Shown here: one piece after another, positions 7,958 through 16,925 of the stretch
Numbering within the stretch: position 1 is the stretch's first letter
How the letters are laid out: every line of letters begins with the position of its first letter
DNA from: Paracraurococcus ruber
Lineage (GTDB): Bacteria > Pseudomonadota > Alphaproteobacteria > Acetobacterales > Acetobacteraceae
Assembly (NCBI RefSeq): GCF_004353985.1
Contig: NZ_SMOA01000017.1
Coordinates: forward strand, 1-50,520
Direction of reading: 5' to 3'
Length of the DNA stretch: 50,520 nt
Made by a program: the position numbers and the translations under genes
The notes under the pieces: generated by a model
Seen by the model: only the letters and a program-made list of their open reading frames with translations
Database searches by the model: none
Told to the model about the DNA's origin: nothing

Positions 7958-8044
7958 CGCCTTCGTGCGCTGCAACAATGGGGCCGGCGACAATGCGGCC
8001 GCCCGGGATTGCCGCGCGGCGCGGCGGGGCCATGTCGGCGGCGC

Positions 8045-8458
8045 ATGATCCTTTCCGCCGCCGCCCTGCTCGCCACCGCCCTGCTGCTGGGCGGGATGGT
8101 GTTCTTCGCCGCCGCCGTCGCGCCGCTGGTCTTCACCCGCCTGCCGCCGGAATGGTCCGGCCGCTTCATCCGGCAGGTCTTCCCCGTCTACTACCTCTGG
8201 GTGCTCGGCCTGTCGGCCGCCGCTTCGGTGGCGCTGCTGCCGCTACGGCTGTGGGATGCGCTGGCGATGGCCGCGGTCGCGGCGCTGACGGCCTGGCTGC
8301 GGCAGGGGCTGATGCCGCGGATCAACGCGCTGTCGGATGCGGCCCAGGCCGGCGACGCGGCGGCGAAGCCGCGCTTCGACCGGGCGCATCGGCTGAGCGT
8401 GGTGCTCAACATGGCGCAGTTGCTGGTCGCGCTGGTGGTGCTGCTGCGCTTCGCCTGA
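8045..8458 (+). CDS. DUF4149/TMEM205-like small integral membrane protein
   Basis: The 137-residue protein has about four transmembrane helices: residues 1-28, 47-65, 72-88 and 118-137. The first helix runs into FFAAAVAPLVF, followed by LPPEWSGRFIRQVFPVYYLW. This pattern, with the central INALSDAA stretch and the RAHRLSVVLNM motif before the last helix, fits DUF4149 (the TMEM205-like family), whose function is unknown. The ATG at 8045 was chosen because the upstream in-frame sequence is an Arg-rich non-membrane extension lacking a good ribosome site. It is monocistronic, ending at a small terminator hairpin facing the next leftward gene. Confidence 0.75.
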   Translation: MILSAAALLATALLLGGMVFFAAAVAPLVFTRLPPEWSGRFIRQVFPVYYLWVLGLSAAASVALLPLRLWDALAMAAVAALTAWLRQGLMPRINALSDAAQAGDAAAKPRFDRAHRLSVVLNMAQLLVALVVLLRFA

Positions 8459-8476
8459 CCCTGCCGGCTGGCAGGG
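8459..8476. terminator. Short terminator hairpin
   Basis: CCCTGCC-GGCT-GGCAGGG forms a 7-bp stem beginning immediately after the DUF4149 stop codon, between convergent genes. On the plus strand it is followed by TTGCC. Confidence 0.55.
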
Positions 8477-8552
8477 TTGCCCGCGCGCGGCCGCCACGCC
8501 GACCCTGCGCGCAACGCCGGGGTGCGGAAGCCGGGACATCCGCGCCCCGGCC

Positions 8553-8969
8553 TCAGCGGCGCAGCGCGCCGCCGCGGATCACCGCCAACAGATAGGTCCC
8601 CAGCAGCAGCAGATTGGGCACGACATTCGGCCAGAAGCCGGTGATGACCGAAAGCGCGCTGTCGCAGGCGAACCAGGCCAGGACGCCGGCGGTCAGCCCC
8701 ATCCAGACCGGGCGACCCTGCGGGCCCAGCGCCTCCGCCGCCCGGAAGGCGGCCAGCATGCCCAGCGCCCAGCCGAGGCTGACCGCGCCCAGGACGCCGA
8801 GCGCGAAGCGCAGCGGCGGGTCCGCCGCCACCGGCGCGCCGCCCAGGCCGTGCAGCAGCAGCAGGACGGGGCGCTCCGTGGCCGGGATGGCGCCGCCCAT
8901 CAGCACCAGGCCGAAGACGCCGACGGCGCCGCACCACGCCGCCAGCCAGCGTCGCCAGAAGACCGGCAT
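8553..8969 (-). CDS. Hypothetical four-helix membrane protein
   Basis: The 138-residue protein has four predicted transmembrane segments, roughly residues 8-30, 52-75, 86-105 and 112-132. The helices are Ala/Leu/Gly-rich, with a short GGAPVAADPPLRF loop between the first and second. The ATG at 8969 is preceded by a purine-rich GGAGG..GGAAGG leader. I do not recognise a named family, though a WxGLTAGVLAWFACDS..S..TGFWPNVVPN stretch in helices 3-4 is typical of small conserved alphaproteobacterial membrane proteins. No partner gene is evident. The gene is convergent with the DUF4149 gene and follows a 250-bp empty gap after scoB. Confidence 0.6.
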   Translation of the reverse strand: MPVFWRRWLAAWCGAVGVFGLVLMGGAIPATERPVLLLLHGLGGAPVAADPPLRFALGVLGAVSLGWALGMLAAFRAAEALGPQGRPVWMGLTAGVLAWFACDSALSVITGFWPNVVPNLLLLGTYLLAVIRGGALRR

Positions 8970-9221
8970 CCTGTCCTTCCCTCCTCCCGTCGATGGCGAA
9001 GGGTCGGCGCAGCCCGGACGCGACGCCAATGCCGGAAGGGCATCGGCGGCGATACCAGCGGGGCCGGGTGGCGGAACCCTGGCCCCGGCGGACGCCGAGG
9101 AGGCGGCGACGCGGATGCCCGCGGCGGCGATGCCGATGGCGATCCCCGGCGGGCCAGTGTGCCGCCCGGCCATCCAGGCCGGCGCGCGAGGCCGCCGGCC
9201 GGGCGCGTCAGGCCTGCCGCG

Positions 9222-9869
9222 TCAGTTGCGGAAGGCGGGGGTGAACTCGGCCTCGGTCTTCGCCCGCAGCTCGTCCAGCGTCACCTCCGGCGCCAGCTCC
9301 ACCAGCCGCACGGCGGTCTCGCCCTTGCGCGCCAGCTCGAAGACGCCGAGCTCGGTGATGACCATGTCCACCACCCGCGCGCCGGTCAGCGGCAGGGTGC
9401 ATTCGCGCAGCAGCTTGGGCTTGCCGCCGGCGGTATGCTCCATCAGCACCACCACCTTCTTCACGCCGGCGACGAGGTCCATGGCGCCGCCCATCCCCTT
9501 CACCATCTTCCCGGGGATCATCCAGTTCGCCAGGTCGCCATTCGCCGCCACCTGCAGCGCGCCCAGGATGGACAGGTCGATATGCCCGCCGCGGATCATC
9601 GCGAAGCTGTCGGCCGAGGAGAAATAGCTGCTGGTCGGCAGGGCGGTGATGGTCTGCTTGCCGGCATTGATCAGGTCCGGATCCTCCTCGCCCTCATAGG
9701 GGAAGGGGCCGAGCCCGAGCATGCCGTTCTCGCTCTGCAGCTGCACGCTCATCCCCGCCGGGACGTGGTTCGCCACCAGGGTCGGGATGCCGATGCCGAG
9801 ATTGACGTAGAATCCGTCCTGCAGCTCGCGGGCGGCACGCGCCGCCATCTGGTCACGGGTCCAGGGCAC
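9222..9869 (-). CDS. scoB: 3-oxoacid CoA-transferase subunit B
   Basis: This is the catalytic beta subunit of succinyl-CoA:3-oxoacid (acetoacetate) CoA-transferase, which moves CoA from succinyl-CoA to a 3-oxoacid in ketone-body use. The catalytic glutamate lies in the SENGMLG motif (E47 in this numbering). [32 protein letters not shown] and [10 protein letters not shown] are all standard. I prefer the GTG start at 9869 because AGGAG lies eight bases before it and the protein then begins (M)[12 protein letters not shown], as in homologues. The ATG at 9887 (ORF six codons longer) has no ribosome site and is the alternative. The partner scoA lies 145 bp upstream on the same strand. Confidence 0.93.
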   Translation of the reverse strand: MPWTRDQMAARAARELQDGFYVNLGIGIPTLVANHVPAGMSVQLQSENGMLGLGPFPYEGEEDPDLINAGKQTITALPTSSYFSSADSFAMIRGGHIDLSILGALQVAANGDLANWMIPGKMVKGMGGAMDLVAGVKKVVVLMEHTAGGKPKLLRECTLPLTGARVVDMVITELGVFELARKGETAVRLVELAPEVTLDELRAKTEAEFTPAFRN

Positions 9870-9948
9870 TGGAATCGCTCCTGCCATTCATGTGTTGCGG
9901 GGCCTTGCGGCCGGTGTCGTGGAAGCCGGGGCCGCGTCGGGGCGCCAC

Positions 9949-9969
9949 GGACGCCGCGTCGCGGCGTCC
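9949..9969 (-). other. Stem-loop in the scoA-scoB spacer
   Basis: GGACGCCGC-GTC-GCGGCGTCC forms a perfect 9-bp stem in the unusually long (145 bp) gap between the two subunit genes. It could be an intercistronic RNA-stabilising or attenuating structure. Confidence 0.45.
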
Positions 9970-10014
9970 ATGCAGGCCCCTGGGCGGCCGCGCGGTGCCT
10001 GCGGGCACCATGCC

Positions 10015-10740
10015 CTAGTCCGCGCCGGCGGCGGCCGGCGCGCGCTGGCGGATGGTGCGCTGCTCGATCCGCTTCTCGTAGCCCGGCGGGCAGACGATCA
10101 TGCGCTTCACGAAGATGCCCGGCGTGATGATGTGGTCCGGGTCGATCTCGCCCGGCTGCACCAGGTGCTCCACCTGCGCCACCGTCACCTTCGCCGCGGT
10201 CGCCATGATCGGGTTGAAGTTCCGCGCCGTCTTCCGGTAGACGAGGTTGCCTTCGGTGTCGGCCTTCCAGGCATGCACGATCGCCAGGTCGGCGACGATC
10301 CCGCGTTCCTGCACGTAGGTCTCGCCGTCGAACACCGCGGTCGGCTTGCCTTCCGCCACCGCGGTGCCGACGCCGGTCTTCGTATAGAAGGCCGGGATGC
10401 CGGCGCCGCCGGCGCGGATGCGCTCGGCCAGCGTGCCCTGCGGGTTGAACTCGATCTCCAGCTCGCCGGCCAGGAACTGCTCGGCGAAGGTCTTGTTCTC
10501 CCCCACATAGCTGCTGACCATCCGCTTCACCTGCCGCGTCTTCAGCAGCAGGCCGAGGCCCGCATCGTCGATGCCGGCATTGTTCGAGACGATGGTGAGG
10601 TCCTTCACGCCGGCATCGCGGATCGCCTCGATCAGCAGGGCTGGGATGCCGCACAGGCCGAAGCCGCCGGAATGGATCATCATGCCGTCCCGCAGCAGCC
10701 CGGCGAGCGCCGCCTTCGCATCCGGATAGACCTTCGACAT
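10015..10740 (-). CDS. scoA: 3-oxoacid CoA-transferase subunit A
   Basis: The alpha subunit of the heteromeric CoA-transferase is 241 residues. Recognisable segments are the MMIHSGGFGLCGIP start of the CoA-binding fold, LTIVSNNAGIDDAGLGLLL, SSYVGENKTFAEQFLAG, ELEIEFNPQGTLAERIRAGG, GIPAFYTKTGVGT and NPIMATAAKVTVAQVE. Together with scoB (SENG glutamate) it forms the alpha2beta2 enzyme that activates acetoacetate. The start at 10740 is preceded by GAGAGGAG at a slightly long distance; an in-frame ATG eight codons earlier is less likely. The last ~15 residues (RAPAAAGAD) are a low-complexity tail not needed in the family. The promoter probably lies in the 10741-10938 gap next to the tRNA. Confidence 0.95.
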   Translation of the reverse strand: MSKVYPDAKAALAGLLRDGMMIHSGGFGLCGIPALLIEAIRDAGVKDLTIVSNNAGIDDAGLGLLLKTRQVKRMVSSYVGENKTFAEQFLAGELEIEFNPQGTLAERIRAGGAGIPAFYTKTGVGTAVAEGKPTAVFDGETYVQERGIVADLAIVHAWKADTEGNLVYRKTARNFNPIMATAAKVTVAQVEHLVQPGEIDPDHIITPGIFVKRMIVCPPGYEKRIEQRTIRQRAPAAAGAD

Positions 10741-10938
10741 GCTGGCCGCGTCTCCTCTCTGCAAGCCCGGGAAGTGGGCGGCAACCTAGAGCAGATCGGG
10801 GCCGGGCGGAAACGCCCCGCCGCGGGCGGCGGGCGCCTGTCGCGCCATGCCCGGCGGCGGCCGCGGAAATCGCCGCCGGCAGGCGCGGGAGCCCTTGCGG
10901 GGCCGGCGGGCGGCGGCTATACGCCGCGCTCTCTCCGG

Positions 10939-11014
<76 letters not shown>

Positions 11015-11022
11015 CTCCGCTG

Positions 11023-11055
11023 AAGGGCCCGGTTGCCGCCGCGACCGGGCCCTTT
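11023..11055 (+). terminator. Terminator of tRNA-Ala
   Basis: An 11-bp perfect stem (AAGGGCCCGGT, 11023-11033, with ACCGGGCCCTT, 11044-11054) with a 10-base loop ends in a short TTT run. It is a textbook rho-independent terminator directly after the tRNA. Confidence 0.85.
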
Positions 11056-11227
11056 GCATGTCCGGGCCCTGCCGGCGCCCTCCACCGCGCAGGCACGACC
11101 GCGCGCCACCCCCGCCCGACCAGCCGCGGCGCCCGGCCGGGCCCGGCGTCACCGGCCTGGGCACACCCTTTCTTCACGCCCCCCATGCTTAGGTTTCGCC
11201 GCCGGGCGCAGGAGGGCCCGCGGCCCG

Positions 11228-12178
11228 ATGCGCCTCGCCCTGCTGCCTGCCGGCCGCCTGTCCATCGCCTGGGATCCCTGGCGCCGGCTCGCCCAATGGT
11301 GGCGGCGGGAAACCGGGCCTGACCTCTCCCTACCGGACGACCTCGCGCCGCCGGGCATGGCGCCGGCGCATGGCCACGGCGTCGCCGCGCTGCACGCCGC
11401 CGCCACGGCGCAGCCCTCGCAACCCGAAGCGCGGGCCGCCTGGGCCGACCGGCTCTGGGGCCCCGGCTTCGCCCTGCCGGGGGGAGAGGCGGAGATCCTC
11501 CGCCTCGCCTTCCTGCTGCCGCTCTCCCCGGCCACGACGCTGCTGCTGGTGGGGCGGGATGCCGGCGGTGCCGCGGCCTGCCTCGCCGCCCAGCGCGGCG
11601 CCTGGGTCGCCGCGCATCAGCATGACTGCTGGATGGCCGACCGCGCGGAGCCGCTGCTGAAGCCCTTCGGCCGGCGCGCCGCGCTGGCCGCCTGGGATCC
11701 CGCCGCGCCCGCCTTCCGGCCGCGCTTCCATCACCATGCCCTGGCGCTGGAACCGATGCTGGCCGGCACCGCGCCGGATGCCTTCTTCCCGGCCCTGGCC
11801 ACCGGGCTGAAGCCCGGCGCGCAGGTAGTGCTGGTGGAGACGGTGCTGGCCGGCGACCCCGCCAGCCCCGGCCTGGCGCGCTGGCTCGCCCTGGACGAGC
11901 GGCCGACCCTGCCCCCGCCGCGGGAGGTGGTGGAGGAGGCGCTGCAGCGGGCCGGCTTCACCCTGCACGTCACCGAATCCATCGGCGGCCGCCACACCGC
12001 CGCGGCGACGGATGCCTGGATGCGCCTGCTGGCGGAATTGCGCGAAGGCGGGCGGCCCGGCGCCGCCGTGGAAGCCGCCGCCCTGGTGGCGGAGGCGGAG
12101 CGCTGGCTGCTGCATCACCGCCTGCTGCGCGGCGGCAGCATCGCCGTGCTGCGCTGGCACGCGACGCTGCGCGGCTGA
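11228..12178 (+). CDS. SAM-dependent methyltransferase-like protein
   Basis: The 316-residue soluble protein shows the outline of a class I methyltransferase. A hydrophobic strand followed by a Gly-containing turn (TTLLLVGRDAGGAAACLA, about residues 103-120) stands where motif I would be. A later LKPGAQVVLVETVLAG resembles the strand-five/post-motif region, and EEALQRAGFTLHVTESIGG the typical C-terminal 'AGF..' strand. The motif I acidic residue at the end of strand two is replaced by a QHD/CWM stretch, so SAM binding may be lost or altered. The ATG at 11228 was chosen because upstream in-frame sequence is Arg/Pro-rich. No neighbour suggests a substrate. The fold call is moderate; the activity is uncertain. 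Confidence 0.55.
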   Translation: MRLALLPAGRLSIAWDPWRRLAQWWRRETGPDLSLPDDLAPPGMAPAHGHGVAALHAAATAQPSQPEARAAWADRLWGPGFALPGGEAEILRLAFLLPLSPATTLLLVGRDAGGAAACLAAQRGAWVAAHQHDCWMADRAEPLLKPFGRRAALAAWDPAAPAFRPRFHHHALALEPMLAGTAPDAFFPALATGLKPGAQVVLVETVLAGDPASPGLARWLALDERPTLPPPREVVEEALQRAGFTLHVTESIGGRHTAAATDAWMRLLAELREGGRPGAAVEAAALVAEAERWLLHHRLLRGGSIAVLRWHATLRG

Positions 12179-12291
12179 CCGTCGCATCATGCCAAGGGCC
12201 GCATGGAACGACCTGCGGCCGGCGCCGGACGGCGCCCGCCGCTTCAGGGCACCGGGACAAGACCGACGCTGATCTCGAATGACCGCCGGTA

Positions 12292-13587
12292 TCAGCCCGG
12301 CCGGCCGGTGCATCCCGCCTGGGTCGGGCCCAGCAGCAGGCTGGTGGCGAAGGACAGCGGCTGCCATCCCGGCATGCCAGGCTGCGCGCCATCCCGCAGC
12401 GCGGCCCATTTGCAGGCGAAGGCGGTCGGGCGGTGGCGGAACAGCTCGGTCCGCGCCGGGTCCAGCTCGGTGAAGTGCAGCGGCCGGTCCCAGCCCTGCC
12501 GCGTCGTCGCCAGCAGCAGGACGCAGCCGAGCAGGAGGATGGCGCCGAGGCCGAGGCCGCGCAGCAGCAGCGCCGGCAGAGGCAGCACCAGCAGCAGGAT
12601 CAGCAGCGCCGGCAGCAGCAGCCTCTCCCCCGGGTTCACCACGTTCTGCACCAGGTCGGGCAGCACGGCGAAGCCGGCCAGCAGCAGCCCCGCCGCCAGC
12701 AGCGCCGGCCAGGCCAGGCGGCGGTCCCGCCAGGCGGCCTGCAGGCCGAGCAGGAGCGCGAGGCCGAGGCCGGCGGCGAACAGCGCATTCGCCGCCGCGC
12801 CGCCCCAGTGCAGCGCCGGCCGCAGCGCCGCGTCGCCGCCGGTGGCGAAGACGAAATTGTGGTAGGGGCCGAGCTTCGCCAGCGTATAGGCCTTGTAGCC
12901 GAGGAAGGCGGCGACGCCGCCGAGGCTGCGCGCCTCCGTCGCCTGGCCGCCGGCGCCCGCCGCCAGGTACCACAGCGTCAGCGCCGCCGCCGGCAGCAGG
13001 CCGAGGATGGTCGGCAGCAGCCGCCACCGCAGCAGCGCGCTGAGGCCGAGCAGCAGGCCGAAGGCGGCGAAGACCATGGCATGGGTGAAGAAGATCAGCA
13101 GGCTGAAGGCCAGGATCGGCAGCGCCTGGCCCCGCCGCGCCTCCGGCAGCAGGAACCAGGCGCCCAGCAGCAGCAGGCCAAGCTGGTAATTGGCGTAGCC
13201 GTTCCAGAAGCCGGCATGCAGGAACACCGCGACCAGCAGCACGGCCGCGAAGGCGCCCGGGGCCTGCGGCTGGTAGCGCCACCCGAGCGCGAGGGCGAGC
13301 GCGACCGCCGCCGCGACCAGCGCCAGCAGGAAGGCCTTCGCCGCCACCGCGGCGGGCAGCGCCAGCGAGAGCAGGCCGAGCATCGCCTGCACGCTGCTGT
13401 TCGGCACCGGCCAGGTGGCGAGCGAGAGGCCGGGCAGGCTCTCGCCGCCGAGGATCCGCGCCAGCAGGTCGCCCTGCCAGGCCCATTCGGGGAAATCCTG
13501 CAGCGGCGGGTAGGGCGGCAGGAGGATGGCGAGCGCGGCGGCGAGGCCTAGGGCGCAGCACAGCGCGACCCAGCCTGCCTCGGCCAT
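12292..13587 (-). CDS. Polytopic membrane protein, possible GT-C-like glycosyltransferase fold
   Basis: The 431-residue protein has about ten transmembrane helices. After the first helix a periplasmic loop reads PPYPPLQDFPEWAWQGDLL. An acidic residue next to an aromatic in the first loop is typical of GT-C type lipid-linked sugar transferases, but no full motif proves this. Later loops contain NGYANYQLGLLLLGAWF, FTHAMVFAAFGLLL and GPYHNFVFATGG. The soluble C-terminal tail (after about residue 370) contains HFTELDPARTELF. The ATG at 13587 has only a weak AGG upstream, so an alternative start a few codons earlier (TTG) cannot be excluded. It is a single gene with no operon partner. Function is unknown; a membrane location is certain from hydropathy. 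Confidence 0.65.
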   Translation of the reverse strand: MAEAGWVALCCALGLAAALAILLPPYPPLQDFPEWAWQGDLLARILGGESLPGLSLATWPVPNSSVQAMLGLLSLALPAAVAAKAFLLALVAAAVALALALGWRYQPQAPGAFAAVLLVAVFLHAGFWNGYANYQLGLLLLGAWFLLPEARRGQALPILAFSLLIFFTHAMVFAAFGLLLGLSALLRWRLLPTILGLLPAAALTLWYLAAGAGGQATEARSLGGVAAFLGYKAYTLAKLGPYHNFVFATGGDAALRPALHWGGAAANALFAAGLGLALLLGLQAAWRDRRLAWPALLAAGLLLAGFAVLPDLVQNVVNPGERLLLPALLILLLVLPLPALLLRGLGLGAILLLGCVLLLATTRQGWDRPLHFTELDPARTELFRHRPTAFACKWAALRDGAQPGMPGWQPLSFATSLLLGPTQAGCTGRPG

Positions 13588-13940
13588 GGCGGGGCGCGCC
13601 TGCGGCAGCGCGGCGGAGGAAGACGGCAAGGCGGTGTCCCGTCGGTGGTGCCACCCTTCTCCCGGTCCCCGCCACCGCTGGCCATTGAACCCTGCGTGCG
13701 GCCGCCTGACGTCCGCGCGCGGCACCTGCACGGCACCCGCGCGGCAACGGGCCAGGCGATGCGACTCGCGCTTGACGCGGGCCGGCCCGCGGGTCCAGGG
13801 TGCGGGCATGTCCAGCTTCGGGATCGCCCTTTTCGCGCGAATTACCGGCCCGGCCGCCTGAGCCGCGCTGCCGTTCGGGGCGGCGCGCCTGCGCCGCCGG
13901 GTTCACGGTTCAAACCCCTCGCCGAAACGGATGCTTCCCG

Positions 13941-14222
13941 ATGACCGATTGTCCCGATCACGACCTCGTCGCCGCCCGCTTCCTCGTCACCGCGGAAGCC
14001 TCGCCCGGCCTGCTGCCGCGGCTGCTCCAGCCCCTCGCCAAGCGCGACCTGACGGCCGATGCCGTGCTGGCCCGGCGGCAGGGCGACTTGGTGCACACGG
14101 AAATGGTGATGGAGGCGATGCCAGCGGGAATGGTACATCTCGTCGCCGGCAACCTCGGCCAGGTGTTCGGCGTGCTGGACGTGCGGGTCGAACGCCCCGC
14201 CGCCCTTCGCGCCGCCGCCTGA
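13941..14222 (+). CDS. ACT-domain protein (IlvM/IlvN-like)
   Basis: The 93-residue protein is essentially one ACT domain. ARFLVTAEASPGLLPRLLQPLAKRDLTAD gives the first strand, the PGLLPRLL effector-binding turn and the helix. VHTEMVMEAMP and HLVAGNLGQVFGVLDVRV complete the beta-alpha-beta fold. Such stand-alone ACT proteins resemble the small regulatory subunit of acetolactate synthase (IlvM/IlvN) and bind amino acids, but no ilv gene is near. The ligand and partner are unknown. The ATG at 13941 follows AACGGATGCTTCCCG with no strong ribosome site. It is monocistronic and ends at a hairpin before cydA. Confidence 0.75.
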   Translation: MTDCPDHDLVAARFLVTAEASPGLLPRLLQPLAKRDLTADAVLARRQGDLVHTEMVMEAMPAGMVHLVAGNLGQVFGVLDVRVERPAALRAAA

Positions 14223-14263
14223 TCCCGCCCGCCTCCGGGTTTCGTGGCGCGGCCGTGCCGCGT

Positions 14264-14281
14264 CGCGGGGATGGCCCCGCG
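14264..14281 (+). terminator. Terminator after ACT gene
   Basis: CGCGGGG-ATGG-CCCCGCG (7-bp stem, four-base loop) lies 42 bp past the stop codon and is followed by TTG. It separates the ACT gene from the cyd operon. Confidence 0.55.
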
Positions 14282-14436
14282 TTGCCGTCGGCCAGGTGGC
14301 CGGCCGGGAAGGAGTGAGGGGACGATCCGGCGGGACGCGCCGTGCCGCCCGCGGCGGCCATGGCACCTTTCCCGGCGCGGCGCGTCCTTCTCCCCGACCG
14401 GCCTCCGCGGCCGCCACCAGAATGGGGCCCGCACCC

Positions 14437-15870
14437 ATGCCGGATGCCTTGCCGAGCGCGCTCGACCTCGCGCGCTTCCAGTTCGCCTTCACCGTCACCT
14501 TCCACTTCCTGTTCCCCGCCTTCACCATCGGGCTGGCCAGCTACCTGGCGGTGCTGGAGGGGCTGTGGATCTGGAAGGGGGATGCGAAGTACCTCGACCT
14601 CTTCCGCTACTGGCTGAAGGTCTTCGCCGTGAACTTCGCCATGGGCGTCGTCTCCGGCATCGTGCTGTCCTACCAGTTCGGCACGAACTGGTCCGCCTGG
14701 TCGGACCGGGTGGGGCCGGTGCTCGGCCCGCTGATGGCCTATGAGGTGCTGACGGCCTTCTTCCTCGAGGCCGGCTTCCTCGGCGTCATGCTGTTCGGCC
14801 TCGGGCGCGTCGGGCGCGGGCTGCATTTCACCGCCACCTGCCTGGTCGCCATCGGCACGCTGATCTCCGGCTTCTGGATCCTGTCCGCCAATTCCTGGAT
14901 GCACACGCCGGCCGGCCATTCCATCGCGCCCGATGGCCGCTTCATGCCGGAGGACTGGTGGGCGATCGTCTTCAACCCGTCCTTCCCCTTCCGCTACCTC
15001 CACACCATCACCGGCGCCTTCCTGACCACGGCGATGATCGTCGGCGCGGTCGGCGCCTGGCACCTGCTGCGGGACCGGCGCAACGAGCGGGCGCGGACCA
15101 TGTTCAGCATGGCGATGTGGATGGCCGCCGCCGTCGCGCCGGCGCAGGCCTTCTTCGGCGACATGCAGGGGCTGTGGGCGCTGCACTACCAGCCGCAGAA
15201 GGTCGCCGCCATGGAGGGCCACTGGGAGACGCAGGCGCCCGCGCCGCTGATCCTGTTCGGCATCCCCGACATGCAGCGGGAGGAGACGCGCTACAAGGTC
15301 GAGATCCCCTATCTCGGCAGCCTCATCCTCAAGCACAGCCTGGAGGGCGAGCTGAAGGGGCTGAAGGACTTCCCGAAGGAGGACCGGCCGACCAACGTGC
15401 CGCTGGTCTTCTGGTCCTTCCGCATCATGGTCGGCATGGGCCTGCTGATGATCGGGCTCGGCGCCATGTCGCTGCTGCTGCGCTGGAAGGGGCGGCTGTA
15501 CGACAGCCGCTGGTTCCTGCGCTGGACGGTGGCCATGGCGCCCTCCGGCCTCATCGCCGTCACCTTCGGCTGGATCACGACCGAGGCGGGGCGGCAGCCC
15601 TTCACCGTCTACGGCCTGATGCGCACGGCCGAGAGCGCGAGCCCGATCGCGGCGCCGGCGCTCGCCACCTCCATCGCCATGTTCGTCACGGTGTACTTCG
15701 TCGTCTTCGGCGCCGGCATCTGGTACCTGCTGAAGCTGTTCCGCCAACCGCCGATGCCGCAGGAGCATGGCGTGGAATCGGAGCCGCCGACCCGCACCGC
15801 CGGCATCACGCCGGTGGCGTCCGTCAACCCCGACCGCGTCGTGCAGGCGCGGCCGCAGCCGGCGGAGTGA
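14437..15870 (+). CDS. cydA: Cytochrome bd-type (cyanide-insensitive) quinol oxidase subunit I
   Basis: Subunit I carries hemes b558, b595 and d and the quinol site of the terminal oxidase that reduces oxygen to water without proton pumping. The 477-residue form has a short Q-loop, as in the CIO (CioA) subgroup. Visible marks are RFQFAFTVTFHFLFPAFTIG with His23 (heme ligand), NFAMGVVSGIVLSYQFGTNW, EAGFLGVMLFG, the glutamate-containing EVLTAFFLEAGF, and GWITTEAGRQP. The last position of the usual GRQPW motif is Phe (residue 389) here. ATG 14437 gives MPDALPS; an ATG 15 bases upstream is an alternative, and neither has a strong ribosome site. It forms an operon with cydB five bases downstream and a small DUF2474 gene. 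The oxidase sits in the inner membrane. Confidence 0.96.
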   Translation: MPDALPSALDLARFQFAFTVTFHFLFPAFTIGLASYLAVLEGLWIWKGDAKYLDLFRYWLKVFAVNFAMGVVSGIVLSYQFGTNWSAWSDRVGPVLGPLMAYEVLTAFFLEAGFLGVMLFGLGRVGRGLHFTATCLVAIGTLISGFWILSANSWMHTPAGHSIAPDGRFMPEDWWAIVFNPSFPFRYLHTITGAFLTTAMIVGAVGAWHLLRDRRNERARTMFSMAMWMAAAVAPAQAFFGDMQGLWALHYQPQKVAAMEGHWETQAPAPLILFGIPDMQREETRYKVEIPYLGSLILKHSLEGELKGLKDFPKEDRPTNVPLVFWSFRIMVGMGLLMIGLGAMSLLLRWKGRLYDSRWFLRWTVAMAPSGLIAVTFGWITTEAGRQPFTVYGLMRTAESASPIAAPALATSIAMFVTVYFVVFGAGIWYLLKLFRQPPMPQEHGVESEPPTRTAGITPVASVNPDRVVQARPQPAE

Positions 15871-15875
15871 CGCGG

Positions 15876-16922
15876 ATGAGCGCTGAGACGATCGCCACGA
15901 TCTGGGCCTTCCTGATCGCCTTCGCCGTCTTCCTGTACGTGTGCATGGACGGCTTCGACCTGGGCGTCGGCATCCTGTTCCCCTGGATCGAGGGGCAGGA
16001 GGAGCGCGACCTGTCGGTGAACACCGTCGCGCCCGTCTGGGACGGCAACGAGACCTGGCTGATCCTGGGCGGCGGCGGGCTCTTCGCCGCCTTCCCGCTG
16101 GCCTATGCCGTGGTGATGCCGGCGGTCTACATGCCGATCATCATCATGCTGCTGGCGCTGATCTTCCGCGGCGTCTCCTTCGAGATGCGGTTCCGCGCCG
16201 CCAGCCCGCGGCAGCTGTTCCTGTGGGACTGCGCCTTCTGCGGCGGCAGCTATGTCGCCAGCTTCGCGCAGGGCGTGGTGCTGGGCGCGCTGGTGCAGGG
16301 CGTGCAGGTCAGCGGCCGCGCCTATGCCGGCGGCTGGTGGGACTGGCTGTCGCCCTTCTCGGTGCTGACCGGCTTCGCGGTGGTGGCGGGCTACGGGATG
16401 CTGGGCGCCTGCTGGCTGGTCTGGAAGACCGAGGACTGGCTGCAGGAGCAGGTGAAGGCGCTGGCGCGGCGGACCACGCTGCTGACGCTGGGCTTCATGG
16501 CGCTGGTCAGCGCCATCGTCCCATTCCTGCTGCCGCAGTTCCGCGCCCGCTGGTTCGACTTCCCCATCATCCTGACGGCGGCGCCGGTGCCGATCCTGGT
16601 GGTGGTGCTGTCCGTGCTGCTGTTCCGCGGGCTGGCGCGGGCCGGACGCTACACGCCGACGACGAGCATGATCTGGCGCGACGGCATCCCCTTCGCCTGC
16701 GCGCTGGGGCTGTTCTTCCTGGCCTATACCGGGCTCGGCATCTCCATGTGGCCCAACATCGTGCCGCCGGACATCACCATCTGGGACGCCGCGTCGCCGC
16801 GGTCCTCGCAGGTGTTCATGCTGGTGGGCTCGGCGGTGCTGATCCCGATCATCCTGGCCTATACCGGCTACGCCTACTGGCTGTTCCGCGGCAAGATGAA
16901 GTCCGGCCAGGGCTACCACTAG
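15876..16922 (+). CDS. cydB: Cytochrome bd-type quinol oxidase subunit II
   Basis: The 348-residue inner-membrane subunit pairs with CydA to stabilise the hemes. Family features are present: FLYVCMDGFDLGVGILFPW in the first helix, the invariant APVWDGNETWLILGGGGLFAAFP, the FRGVSFEMRFRA segment, and SMWPNIVPPDITIWDAASP near the end. The start codon lies five bases after the cydA stop, and its GGAG ribosome site sits inside the end of cydA, so the two are translated together. A 44-codon DUF2474 gene follows after three bases. Confidence 0.97.
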   Translation: MSAETIATIWAFLIAFAVFLYVCMDGFDLGVGILFPWIEGQEERDLSVNTVAPVWDGNETWLILGGGGLFAAFPLAYAVVMPAVYMPIIIMLLALIFRGVSFEMRFRAASPRQLFLWDCAFCGGSYVASFAQGVVLGALVQGVQVSGRAYAGGWWDWLSPFSVLTGFAVVAGYGMLGACWLVWKTEDWLQEQVKALARRTTLLTLGFMALVSAIVPFLLPQFRARWFDFPIILTAAPVPILVVVLSVLLFRGLARAGRYTPTTSMIWRDGIPFACALGLFFLAYTGLGISMWPNIVPPDITIWDAASPRSSQVFMLVGSAVLIPIILAYTGYAYWLFRGKMKSGQGYH

Positions 16923-16925
16923 GCG

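Noticed and set aside
11330-13906. 858-codon leftward frame across the membrane protein and methyltransferase-like genes
   Set aside because: The frame of 12292-13587 gives ordered transmembrane helices; the longer frame does not.
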